In this document: positions 1 to 6,782 of the stretch, piece by piece
Layout of the letters: each line of letters begins with the position of its first letter
Numbering within the stretch: the stretch's first letter is position 1
Source: Pseudonocardiales bacterium
GTDB taxonomy: Bacteria; Actinomycetota; Actinomycetes; Mycobacteriales; Pseudonocardiaceae
Assembly: GCA_025465385.1 (NCBI GenBank)
Contig: JAODNG010000227.1
Location: forward strand, 1-13,613
Reading direction: 5' to 3'
DNA: 13,613 nucleotides
Notes under the pieces: generated by a model
Told to the model about the DNA's origin: nothing
The model's input: only the letters and a program-made list of their open reading frames with translations
The model's database searches: none
Position numbers and translations under genes: made by a program

Positions 1-80
1 GCTCGCGCGACTTCCCCCGCCCGCCGGCCCAGACCTTCCGGCAGTGGTGGGTACAGGAACACAAGGAGACCCGCGAGTGA
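1..80 (+). CDS. lutB: LutB C-terminal tail (partial; 5' end outside window)
   Basis: The frame that is open from base 3 and stops at TGA 78-80 encodes 25 residues containing RPPAQTFRQWWVQEH. This resembles the usual C-terminus of actinobacterial LutB, which ends in a proline-rich stretch and a Phe-Arg-x-Trp-Trp motif. LutB is the iron-sulfur, LUD-domain subunit of the LutABC L-lactate oxidation system. The stop overlaps the lutC start as GTGA (bases 77-80), the usual translationally coupled lutB-lutC arrangement. The identification rests on a short tail plus the gene that follows it. The catalytic and Fe-S parts are not visible. Confidence 0.7.
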   Translation, partial: SRDFPRPPAQTFRQWWVQEHKETRE

Positions 81-685
81 CCTCGTCACGCGACGTCGTG
101 CTAGGCCGGGTGCGGGCCGCGCTGGCCGGTACACCGGAGTCGGTGCCGGTACTACGCGACTACCGCACCAGCACCGACGACGACCTGGAAGCCTTCCTCA
201 ACCGGCTCTGCGACTACGACGCCACGGTGCTGCATAGCGCCGTAGACGGGGTGGCCGCCGCCGTGCAGCGTCGGCTGGCCCAGCGGGAGGTGCGGCGGCT
301 GGTGGTACCGGCCGGCATCCCGCCGGACTGGGTCACCGGCGTCGAAGCGCTGGGCGATCACCCACCGCTGAGCAACGCGGCGCTTGACAGTGCGGACGGA
401 GTGATCACAACTTGCGCGCTGGCCGTCGCTGCAACCGGAACAATTGCGCTGGACGGGACCGCCGGAATGGGCCGCCGCGCGCTGTCGCTGCTACCGGATT
501 ACCACCTGTGCGTGGTACGCGCCGAGCAGGTGGTCTCCTCATTCCCCGAGGCGATCGCGCGCCTCAACCCGAGCCGACCCTTGACGTTCTTCTCCGGCCC
601 GTCCGCGACCGTGGACATCGAGATGGTGCGTGTCTCCGGGGTGCACGGACCACGCCGCCTCGACGTGTTCGTGGTCGCGCCGTAG
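77..685 (+). CDS. lutC: LutC-type LUD-domain lactate utilization protein
   Basis: A 202-aa protein of the LUD (YkgG/LutC) family, a cytoplasmic subunit needed with LutA and LutB for L-lactate oxidation to pyruvate. The GTG at 77 is chosen because AAGGAG lies at 63-68, eight bases upstream, and because it overlaps the upstream lutB stop as GTGA. The in-frame GTG at 44 lies inside lutB and has no better ribosome site. Family marks seen are an N-terminal SSRDVVLGRVRAAL helix, a central DGVITTCALAVAATGTIAL stretch and SLLPDYHLCVV. The C-terminus carries FFSGPSATVDIEMVRVSGVH followed by GPRRLDVFVV, the ISGPS-x-T-x-DIE / GVHGPR signature. Length is normal for LutC. The lutA and lutB genes should lie just upstream of the window. 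Confidence 0.9.
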   Translation: MTSSRDVVLGRVRAALAGTPESVPVLRDYRTSTDDDLEAFLNRLCDYDATVLHSAVDGVAAAVQRRLAQREVRRLVVPAGIPPDWVTGVEALGDHPPLSNAALDSADGVITTCALAVAATGTIALDGTAGMGRRALSLLPDYHLCVVRAEQVVSSFPEAIARLNPSRPLTFFSGPSATVDIEMVRVSGVHGPRRLDVFVVAP

Positions 686-731
686 TACCACCCTGCGTTC
701 TGCTGCGCCGGCTCGTCGACGCCACGCTGCC

Positions 732-748
732 CCGATCGTTCGGATCGG
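732..748 (+). terminator. Candidate hairpin terminator after lutC
   Basis: A perfect 6-bp inverted repeat, CCGATC (732-737) and GATCGG (743-748) with a 5-base loop, lies 47 bases after the lutC stop. No T-run follows, so it would be a U-less actinobacterial-type terminator at best. It also sits about 20 bases before the -10 element of the next gene and could instead be an operator. Confidence 0.3.
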
Positions 749-768
749 TAGCCGACGTTCCGCAGCTC

Positions 769-774
769 TAAGAT
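769..774 (+). promoter_or_regulatory. Probable -10 element giving a leaderless DUF2277 transcript
   Basis: TAAGAT at 769-774 fits the TAnnnT form of actinobacterial sigma-A -10 boxes. Transcription starting 7 bases after it would begin exactly at the A of the ATG at 781. No Shine-Dalgarno-like sequence lies between the box and the ATG, which agrees with a leaderless mRNA, a common class in mycobacteria and relatives. No convincing -35 is visible. Confidence 0.4.
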
Positions 775-780
775 GTCGAT

Positions 781-1050
781 ATGTGCCGCAATATCCGCCC
801 GCTGCACAACTTCGACCCGCCTGCGACACAGGATGAGGTCCGCAGCGCCGCGTTACAGTACGTGCGGAAGATCAGCGGCTGCACCAAGCCGTCGCGGATC
901 AATGAGGCAGCGTTCGAACGGGCGGTCGACGCTGTCGCCGAGGTTTCGATGCGCCTGCTCGACGAGCTGGTGACGTCGGCACCGCCGAAGGATCGGGACG
1001 TCGAAGCTGCCAAGGCCCGCGAGCGCTCGGCCGCCCGTTTCGCGACGTGA
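781..1050 (+). CDS. DUF2277 family protein
   Basis: An 89-aa protein that matches the DUF2277 family along its whole length. It starts with MCRNIRPLHNFDPPAT, continues with an ALQYVRKISG and TKPS segment, and ends with PPKDRDVEAAKARERSAARF. The family is small, widespread in actinobacteria and proteobacteria, and has no established function. It is predicted cytoplasmic and mostly helical, with a conserved Cys at residue 2. The ATG at 781 is the conserved family start and has no ribosome site, which suggests leaderless translation. The gene faces thiD and is not in an operon with it. Confidence 0.9.
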   Translation: MCRNIRPLHNFDPPATQDEVRSAALQYVRKISGCTKPSRINEAAFERAVDAVAEVSMRLLDELVTSAPPKDRDVEAAKARERSAARFAT

Positions 1051-1107
1051 CGAGGCCACGACGGTAACGGGCTGTCTACGTCAACCGATCGCTGCACTGT
1101 GGCATAA

Positions 1108-1236
1108 CGCCAGTGCGATGGCGAAAACATCGTCTACTGGCCGGATCTCGCCGAGGCTCGCGCGGACGCCGTCGCGCAGGCACTCGTTTCCCTGAGGCCG
1201 TCCACGGCCCCGCCGGTGCGCGCGTCCACCGATCGT
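1108..1236 (+). pseudogene. Coding-like remnant between DUF2277 and thiD, unidentified
   Basis: After a TAA at 1105-1107 the frame stays open and reads ENIVYWPDLAEARADAVAQAL, with mostly G or C at third codon positions across about 30 codons. It has no in-frame start before GTG 1216 and it runs into the antisense of thiD. It looks like the decayed end of a gene rather than a live one. I do not recognise a family, and the signal could also be chance in GC-rich DNA. Confidence 0.2.
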
Positions 1237-2088
1237 TCAGTAACCCTGGTGGGTGGCGGAATCCCACGGGGGCTGGACGCGCCAGAACGGGGAGACTGGG
1301 CCGATTCCTGCGCCGAGCGGGTAGGCGTGGGCGATCGCCTGCTTGATGTAGCGCTTGCCGTAGCCGACCGCCTCGGGCATTGCGGCGCCGCGGGCAAGCG
1401 CGGAGGTGATCGCCGCGGCGAGTGAGTCGCCGCTGCCGTGGGTGTGTGGGGTAGCTAGCCGGGGTCCGGTGAACTCGGTGAAGTCGGTGCCGTCATACAG
1501 CAGGTCCAGGCACAGTTCATCGTCAGCGCCGTCAGATAGGTGCCCGCCCTTGATCAGGACCCACCGGGATCCCAACGCATGCAGCGCGCGCGCAGCCTCG
1601 TGCTGCTCCGCGTGGGATCCGACGTCCACGCCAACCAGCAGGCGCACCTCGTCGAGGTTTGGAGTGACGAGGGTGGCCCGCGGAAGCAACTCTGAGCGCA
1701 ACGCCGTCAAAGCGTCGTTGGCCAGCAGCGGATCGCCGTGCATGGACGCGGCCACCGGATCGACCACCAACGGCACCGAGCGACCGATGCCGATGTCGTC
1801 GCAGACCTCGACCACCGCCGAGATGATCGCCGCGCTGGCGAGCATGCCGGTCTTGGCCGCGGCAATTCCGATATCGGTCGCCACTGCCCGGATCTGATCA
1901 GCCACAGTGGACGGTGGGACTTCTACGAAACCCGCTACACCCACCGAGTTCTGCACCGTCACCGCGGTGACCGCGACGCAACCGTGCACGCCACAGACGG
2001 TGAACGTGCGCAGATCAGCCTGCAACCCGGCCCCACCGCCGGAGTCCGATCCCGCGATAGTCAGCGCGACGGGGGGCCCAGCGATCAC
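1237..2088 (-). CDS. thiD: Hydroxymethylpyrimidine/phosphomethylpyrimidine kinase ThiD
   Basis: A 283-aa ribokinase-fold enzyme that phosphorylates HMP to HMP-P and then to HMP-PP, the pyrimidine precursor of thiamine. Visible marks are TIAGSDSGGGAGLQAD (residues 10-25) at the substrate site, AVTVQNS, AKTGML, VVDPVAASMHGD, LVTPNLDEVRLL and LIKGGHL. The anion-hole motif THGSGD is at about 216-221, with Asp221 as the probable catalytic base. Length is typical for stand-alone ThiD, with no TenA or ThiE fusion. The start is a GTG whose bases overlap the thiC stop as GTGA, so translation is coupled to thiC and controlled by the same TPP riboswitch. The C-terminal tail after SPFWRVQPP is family-variable. 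Confidence 0.95.
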   Translation of the reverse strand: MIAGPPVALTIAGSDSGGGAGLQADLRTFTVCGVHGCVAVTAVTVQNSVGVAGFVEVPPSTVADQIRAVATDIGIAAAKTGMLASAAIISAVVEVCDDIGIGRSVPLVVDPVAASMHGDPLLANDALTALRSELLPRATLVTPNLDEVRLLVGVDVGSHAEQHEAARALHALGSRWVLIKGGHLSDGADDELCLDLLYDGTDFTEFTGPRLATPHTHGSGDSLAAAITSALARGAAMPEAVGYGKRYIKQAIAHAYPLGAGIGPVSPFWRVQPPWDSATHQGY

Positions 2089-3737
2089 GCTTCGGTCACT
2101 GGTAGGTACACCTTCCCGCCGGCCGCGGTGAACTCCTCGGACTTCTCAGCCATACCGGCCTCTAGGGCCTCCACAGTAGACAGTCCGTGCTCTTCAGCGT
2201 AGGCCCGAACGTCGGCGGAGATGCGCATCGAGCAGAACTTAGGCCCACACATCGAGCAGAAATGCGCCGTCTTCGCGGGTTCGGCCGGCAGCGTCTCATC
2301 GTGATAGGACCGCGCGGTATCCGGGTCCAGCGCCAGCGCGAACTGATCGTGCCAGCGGAACTCGAACCGGGCGGTGGACAGGGCGTCGTCCCAGGCTTGG
2401 GCACCCGGATGGCCCTTGGCCAGATCGGCGCTGTGAGCGGCGATCTTGTAGGTGATCACGCCGGTTTTCACGTCGTCACGGTCGGGTAGGCCCAGGTGTT
2501 CCTTGGGGGTGACGTAGCACAGCATCGCGGTTCCGGCTTGGGCGATCATCGCTGCGCCGATCGCCGAGGTGATGTGGTCATAAGCCGGCGCGATATCCGT
2601 CGCCAGCGGACCCAGGGTGTAAAACGGCGCCTCGTCGCACCATTCCTCTTCCAGACGCACATTTTCGATGATTTTGTGCATCGGCACGTGTCCAGGGCCC
2701 TCGATCATCACCTGCACGTCGTGGCGCCGGGCGATCTGGGTCAGCTCCCCGAGCGTCTTGAGCTCGGCGAGCTGCGCCTGGTCGTTCGCGTCGGCGATGG
2801 AACCGGGACGCAGGCCGTCGCCGAGAGAGAACGTGACGTCGTAGCGGCGCAGGATTTCACACAGCTCCTCGAAGTGTTCGTAGAGGAATGACTCGCGGTG
2901 ATGCGCGAGGCACCAGGCCGCCATGATCGATCCGCCCCGGGAGACGATGCCGGTGATCCGACGAACGGTCAACGGGATGTAGCGCAGCAGCACTCCGGCG
3001 TGCACGGTCATGTAGTCCACGCCCTGCTCGCACTGCTCGATCACGGTGTCCCGGTAGATCTCCCAAGTCAGCGCCGCCGGGTCCCCGTTGGCCTTCTCCA
3101 TCGCCTGGTAAATCGGCACCGTGCCCACCGGGACGGGGCAGTTGCGCAGCAGCCACTCCCGGGTCTCGTGGATCCGCTTGCCGGTGGACAGGTCCATGAT
3201 CGTGTCAGCGCCCCACCGGGTGGCCCACACCATCTTGTCCACCTCCTCTTCGATCGAGGAGGTGACCGCCGAGTTGCCGATGTTGGCGTTGACCTTCACC
3301 AGGAACTTCTTCCCGATGATCATCGGTTCGGATTCCGGGTGCCGGTGATTCGCCGGGATCACCGCACGCCCGCGAGCCACCTCGGCCCGCACCAACTCGA
3401 CGTCGAGGGCCTCGCGGGCGGCGATAAACTTCATTTCGGGCGTGACGATGCCCGCACGAGCCCAGGCGAGCTGGGTGGCCGCGCCGCCCACCGGCTGGCG
3501 GGCCGCGATCCACGGAGCGCGTAACGGTAGGAGTCCGTTGTGGACGTCGATGCAAGCTTGCGGATCGGTGTAGGGACCCGAGGTGTCGTAGAGGTCGAAG
3601 TGTTCGCCGTTGGTCAGGTCCACCCGGCGCGCGGGCACCCGCAGGCCGCCGGCCACCTCACGGTAGATCTTCCGCGACCCGGTGATGGGGCCAGTGGTCA
3701 CGGCGGGCTTGACGGTGCGGTCGTGCAAGGTTGTCAT
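2085..3737 (-). CDS. thiC: Phosphomethylpyrimidine synthase ThiC
   Basis: A 550-aa radical-SAM enzyme that converts aminoimidazole ribonucleotide to HMP-P in the cytoplasm. The C-terminal CSMCGPKFC motif (Cys494, Cys497, Cys502) is the unusual CxxCxxxxC ligand set for the [4Fe-4S] cluster. The core has many ThiC blocks, for example KVNANIGNSAVTSSIEEEVDK, MDLSTGK, SRGGSIMAAWCLAHHRESFL, SLGDGLRPGSIADANDQAQ and IEGPGHVPMHKI. It starts at an ATG six bases after the AGGAAGGG ribosome site, which itself lies in the 3' strand of a TPP aptamer. It is first in a thiC-thiD operon. The whole protein is close to the actinobacterial form and looks intact. Confidence 0.98.
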   Translation of the reverse strand: MTTLHDRTVKPAVTTGPITGSRKIYREVAGGLRVPARRVDLTNGEHFDLYDTSGPYTDPQACIDVHNGLLPLRAPWIAARQPVGGAATQLAWARAGIVTPEMKFIAAREALDVELVRAEVARGRAVIPANHRHPESEPMIIGKKFLVKVNANIGNSAVTSSIEEEVDKMVWATRWGADTIMDLSTGKRIHETREWLLRNCPVPVGTVPIYQAMEKANGDPAALTWEIYRDTVIEQCEQGVDYMTVHAGVLLRYIPLTVRRITGIVSRGGSIMAAWCLAHHRESFLYEHFEELCEILRRYDVTFSLGDGLRPGSIADANDQAQLAELKTLGELTQIARRHDVQVMIEGPGHVPMHKIIENVRLEEEWCDEAPFYTLGPLATDIAPAYDHITSAIGAAMIAQAGTAMLCYVTPKEHLGLPDRDDVKTGVITYKIAAHSADLAKGHPGAQAWDDALSTARFEFRWHDQFALALDPDTARSYHDETLPAEPAKTAHFCSMCGPKFCSMRISADVRAYAEEHGLSTVEALEAGMAEKSEEFTAAGGKVYLPVTEA

Positions 3738-3743
3738 GGATCG

Positions 3744-3849
3744 CCCTTCCTACGCCGGCATTACCCGGACAGGTTCTGCGGTCGACAGCCCCGGACGTTT
3801 GTCCAGCTGCCCTCTCAGCCCATTTCGGTACGAGCTCCCGCGTGTTCAA
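3744..3849 (-). ncRNA. TPP riboswitch (THI element) of thiC
   Basis: Read on the minus strand, this 5' leader carries the diagnostic aptamer blocks in order. They are CGGGAGC near 3840, CTGAGAGG at 3818-3811, and ACCTGTCCGGGTAATGCCGG followed by CGTAGGAAGG at about 3774-3745. These match the TPP-binding J3/2 (CUGAGA) and P4/P5 (ACCUGAUCyGGrUAAUrCCrGCGUAGGGA) consensus. The thiC ribosome site AGGAAGGG (3751-3744) overlaps the 3' end of the aptamer. Ligand binding therefore probably hides the ribosome site directly and blocks translation. No separate terminator or expression platform fits in the six bases left before the ATG. Confidence 0.95.
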
Positions 3850-3861
3850 TTGACCTGCCCG

Positions 3862-3891
3862 ACCGTAGCGCTATCAAGAGCGAACCCGCAA
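3862..3891 (-). promoter_or_regulatory. Candidate promoter of thiC-thiD
   Basis: On the minus strand TTGCGG (3891-3886) and TACGGT (3867-3862) are separated by 18 bases, giving a fair sigma-A-like promoter. Transcription would start a few bases before the TPP aptamer, which is where it is expected. This rests on spacing and position only. Confidence 0.35.
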
Positions 3892-3901
3892 AAGGTGCTA
3901 G

Positions 3902-3929
3902 CTGACGGCGGGCGCGACACCACTAGTAT
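3902..3929 (+). promoter_or_regulatory. Candidate promoter of the nucleotide-sugar dehydrogenase
   Basis: CTGACG (3902-3907) and TAGTAT (3924-3929) with a 16-base spacer resemble a sigma-A promoter. A start near 3936 would leave a 5' leader of about 36 bases, with GGGGG at 3962-3966 as ribosome site. It is back to back with the proposed thiC promoter within about 70 bp. Confidence 0.35.
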
Positions 3930-3971
3930 TCGGGTAGTCGCTTACGGTGACAACTGACCTCGGGGGCTTCC

Positions 3972-5252
3972 ATGTACGACATTTCTGGCGGCGAGCCGCG
4001 GCGCGTCGTCGTAATCGGTCAAGGTTACGTGGGCCTACCGGTTGCTATTCGTGCTGTTGAGGTCGGTTTCGAGGTCGTCGGATTCGACATCGACAAGACG
4101 CGCATTGATTGCTTACGCAAATCTGAAACGTTTATCGACGATATCACTGACCGTGACCTCGCGATCGCGATGAGCACTGGCCGTTACCTGCCTACCGACG
4201 ATTCGGCGGCGCTGGCCGGCTTCGATGTCGCAGTGGTGTGCGTACCGACCCCCTTGCGTGACGGCGCACCCGACCTGAGCTATGTCGAAGATGCCGCGGT
4301 CCTTATCACTCCGCACATCACGCCTGGATGCTGCGTCATCCTTGAGTCCACGAGCTACCCCGGTACCACCGAGGAGATCTTCATCCCGATCCTCGAAGCC
4401 GGTTCGGGTCTGCGCGCGGGGGCGCAGTTCTTCGCCGGCTACAGCCCCGAGCGCATCGACCCGGGAAACCAGATCTGGCGGTTCCAGAACACTCCGAAGA
4501 TCATTGCGGGAGTGAACCAGGCCTCGCTGCGCGCGTTGCAGGACTTCTATGATCGGCTCGTCGAGCAGACGGTACCGGTGCCCGGGCTTCGGGAGGCTGA
4601 GCTGGCCAAGCTGCTGGAGAACACGTTCCGGCACGTCAATATCGCCCTGGTCAACGAGCTCGCAGTGTACTGCCACGACCTCGGGCTCGACGTGTGGTCG
4701 GTGGTCGAGGCGGCTGCGACTAAGCCGTTCGGGTTCATGAGGTTCACGCCGGGGCCCGGGGTCGGTGGGCATTGTCTGCCGATCGATCCGTCCTACCTGT
4801 CATGGCAGGCGCGGCGATCCCTAGGCCGGACCTTCCGTTTCGTCGATATCGCCAACGACGTCAACGATGGCATGCCTGACCATGTGGTTTCGCGCGTGGT
4901 CACCCACCTCAACCAGCAGCGCAAGTCCGTCAACGGCAGCAGGATCCTCCTGGCGGGGCTGGCGTACAAGCGAAACTCGCGGGACACCAGGCAATCACCG
5001 GCCGTCGCAGTCGCCAAGAAACTTGCGGATTTGGGAGCTGATCTCCGCGTGATCGATCCCCTTATCAGCGCTGACGCGGTCCCCGGCTACATCCGCATGG
5101 TGCCGTGCGAGCCGGGTCAGATCGTCGACGCCGATCTGGTGATCGTGCTCGCCGACCACGATGCGATCGACTGGGAACTCTTCGAGCCGCATGCCGATCG
5201 GATCCTGGACACTCGCAACCGGCTGCGTTCCCGGTCCGCCGCGCGACTCTAG
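3972..5252 (+). CDS. UDP-N-acetylhexosamine / UDP-glucose 6-dehydrogenase family protein (WbpA-like)
   Basis: A 426-aa NAD-dependent nucleotide-sugar dehydrogenase that would oxidise C6 of a UDP-sugar to the uronic acid. The N-terminal Rossmann fold shows VVVIGQGYVGLPVA (GxGxxG at 16-21). The central segment has ESTSYPGTTEE (125-135) and AGYSPERIDPGN (155-166), which resemble UDP-GlcNAc 6-dehydrogenases (WbpA/WbpO, WecC) more than plain UDP-glucose dehydrogenase. Catalytic residues seen are Lys213 and Asn217 in ELAKLLENTFR and Cys268 in GVGGHCLPIDP. The C-terminal domain has GLAYKRNSRDTRQSPA. GGGGG five bases upstream supports the ATG. The first 150 bases or so of the gene are AT-richer than the surroundings (27 of 60 G+C at 4081-4140). 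The exact substrate is not decided by sequence. Confidence 0.9.
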   Translation: MYDISGGEPRRVVVIGQGYVGLPVAIRAVEVGFEVVGFDIDKTRIDCLRKSETFIDDITDRDLAIAMSTGRYLPTDDSAALAGFDVAVVCVPTPLRDGAPDLSYVEDAAVLITPHITPGCCVILESTSYPGTTEEIFIPILEAGSGLRAGAQFFAGYSPERIDPGNQIWRFQNTPKIIAGVNQASLRALQDFYDRLVEQTVPVPGLREAELAKLLENTFRHVNIALVNELAVYCHDLGLDVWSVVEAAATKPFGFMRFTPGPGVGGHCLPIDPSYLSWQARRSLGRTFRFVDIANDVNDGMPDHVVSRVVTHLNQQRKSVNGSRILLAGLAYKRNSRDTRQSPAVAVAKKLADLGADLRVIDPLISADAVPGYIRMVPCEPGQIVDADLVIVLADHDAIDWELFEPHADRILDTRNRLRSRSAARL

Positions 5253-5343
5253 GGTTAGGGCCACTCACAGGGGGTTCCATCACCTCACCGACGTTCGAGG
5301 CGGGCACAATGTCGGTAGCCTCCAACTCACGACACTCACATAC

Positions 5344-5366
5344 AGCGATAGACTTGCAATATCGCT
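5344..5366 (+). promoter_or_regulatory. Perfect inverted repeat in the serS leader region
   Basis: AGCGATA (5344-5350) and TATCGCT (5360-5366) form a perfect 7-bp inverted repeat around nine bases, about 94 bases before the serS start and after the stop of the dehydrogenase gene. Its arms are less GC-rich than the surroundings and no T-run follows, so an operator or RNA hairpin is as likely as a terminator. The rest of 5253-5459 shows no ORF with a good start and no T-box core. Confidence 0.35.
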
Positions 5367-5459
5367 CTGGTCACGTCCGTGCGTGTGGCCGGGTTGGCTA
5401 CGCTCACGGTGCGAAGTCAGTCCGCTATCCGGCCGCCAGGTCAACGCACGGGAGCGCGC

Positions 5460-6776
5460 ATGCACGATCCTCGGGTTCTCCTCGACCCGGCCACCGAGGC
5501 CGTGCGCAAACTCGCTCGGCGAGGCTATGAGCTCGACCTCGGGCAGCTTGACAAGCTGCTGACTCAGCGCACGTCGGCGATCCAACGGATTGACCACGCT
5601 CGCAGGGAGGCCAAGCAGGTCGCCAACCAGGTGCAGGCGAAAGCCCGGGCCGGGGAGGACGTCGTTGAGTTGCGGGAACGCGCTCGGGCGCTGAAGACCG
5701 AGATCCAGCAGACCGAAGATCAGCATCGGCAGTTCGAAGCCGATCTCCAGGACTTTCTTCTCGGTATTCCGAACCTGCCGGACGACCGCCTTCCTGACGG
5801 CAACTCCGACGAATTCGCCGTCGAAGTGCGTACCTGGGGCGATATTCCTACCTTTGACTTCGAGGTTGCCGACCACGTCGACATCGGTGAGCGTCTTGGG
5901 ATCTTCGACTTCCTGCGAGCGACGAAACTCGCTGGTCCCAGGTTCGCCATCCTCAAGGGGCCTGGTGCGCAGCTGGAACGGGCCATCGCCGCGTTCCTGC
6001 TGCAATTGCACACTGAACGACACGGCTATATCGAGTATTCGCTGCCGGCGTTGGTGAACCGGCCAACGATGACCGGCACGGGCCAGCTTCCCAAGTTCGA
6101 AGAAGACTTGTTCAAGACTGGTGTCGACGAACGCGAGTTGTTTCTGATCCCGACTGCGGAAGTTCCGCTGACTAACCTGCACGCCGGAGAGACCCTGCCC
6201 GCAGAGGGACTGCCGCTGGCCTACACCGCACACACGCCGTGCTTTCGCAGTGAGGCAGGCTCCTATGGGCGGGATACCCGCGGACTGATCAGATTGCACC
6301 AGTTCTCGAAGGTGGAACTCGTGCGGGTCGTCGACGCGGAGCGCTCTGCGGACGAGCTGGAGATCATGCTCAGCCACGCGGAGACCTGCCTGCAGGAACT
6401 GGGCCTGGCGTACCGCGTCGTCACGCTTCCCGCCGGCGATATCGGCTTTTCCGCGCAGTACACCTACGACATTGAGGTGTGGTTGCCCAGCCAGCAGCGC
6501 TACCGTGAAATCGCCAGTGTGTCGGATTGCGGGATGTTCCAGGCACGGCGAGCTGGTATCCGCACCAAGACAAAGGAGGGCAAGCGCGGCTTCGCTGCTA
6601 CCCTCAACGGTTCCGGGCTTCCCATCGGTCGCACGCTGGTCGCAATCCTGGAGCAATGCCAGCAAGCCGACGGCTCGGTTCGCATCCCCGGCGTGCTAGT
6701 CCCTCATTTAGGCTTCAGCCGGATCAAGGCCGACGGCACGATTCACGGCGTGCGAGGGGTCGGCGTCTGGGGTTAA
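5460..6776 (+). CDS. serS: Seryl-tRNA synthetase, class II, possibly a second copy
   Basis: A 438-aa class II synthetase that charges tRNA-Ser with serine. It has the N-terminal coiled-coil arm (about 30-100) and the catalytic core with MTGTGQLPKFEEDLF, PTAEVPLTN (231-239), motif 2 FRSEAGSYGRDTRG (262-275) and motif 3 LNGSGLPIGRTLVAILE (382-398). ATG 5460 is preferred because GGGAG lies at 5450-5454 and the protein then begins with the family-like MHDPRVLLDP; the upstream GTG at 5379 would add 27 unsupported residues. The conserved SNxxDFQARR box reads SVSDCGMFQARR (353-364), changing the usual Asn and Asp. The C-terminus has an extra HLGFSRIKADGTIHGVRG tail. It does not resemble the mycobacterial housekeeping form (MIDLKLLREN start), so it may be a specialised paralog. 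Confidence 0.92.
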   Translation: MHDPRVLLDPATEAVRKLARRGYELDLGQLDKLLTQRTSAIQRIDHARREAKQVANQVQAKARAGEDVVELRERARALKTEIQQTEDQHRQFEADLQDFLLGIPNLPDDRLPDGNSDEFAVEVRTWGDIPTFDFEVADHVDIGERLGIFDFLRATKLAGPRFAILKGPGAQLERAIAAFLLQLHTERHGYIEYSLPALVNRPTMTGTGQLPKFEEDLFKTGVDERELFLIPTAEVPLTNLHAGETLPAEGLPLAYTAHTPCFRSEAGSYGRDTRGLIRLHQFSKVELVRVVDAERSADELEIMLSHAETCLQELGLAYRVVTLPAGDIGFSAQYTYDIEVWLPSQQRYREIASVSDCGMFQARRAGIRTKTKEGKRGFAATLNGSGLPIGRTLVAILEQCQQADGSVRIPGVLVPHLGFSRIKADGTIHGVRGVGVWG

Positions 6777-6782
6777 GAGAAC

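Noticed and set aside
44..76. Upstream GTG start for lutC
   Set aside because: It lies inside the lutB coding end. The GTG at 77 has AAGGAG at the right distance and the GTGA overlap.
2898..3524. A 208-codon plus-strand frame within thiC
   Set aside because: It is a shadow of thiC, with low-complexity His, Arg and Gly-rich translation and no ribosome site tied to a sensible start.
5379..5459. Upstream GTG start for serS
   Set aside because: The added 27 residues resemble no SerS N-terminus, and ATG 5460 has GGGAG upstream.
5253..5459. T-box riboswitch before serS
   Set aside because: The conserved T-box core (AGGGUGGNACCGCG) and a terminator hairpin with T-run are absent.
5280..6665. A long open frame on the minus strand opposite serS (about 461 codons)
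   Set aside because: It is the antisense of a clear SerS with all class II motifs. GC-rich genes often leave long open antisense frames, and its translation shows no family marks.
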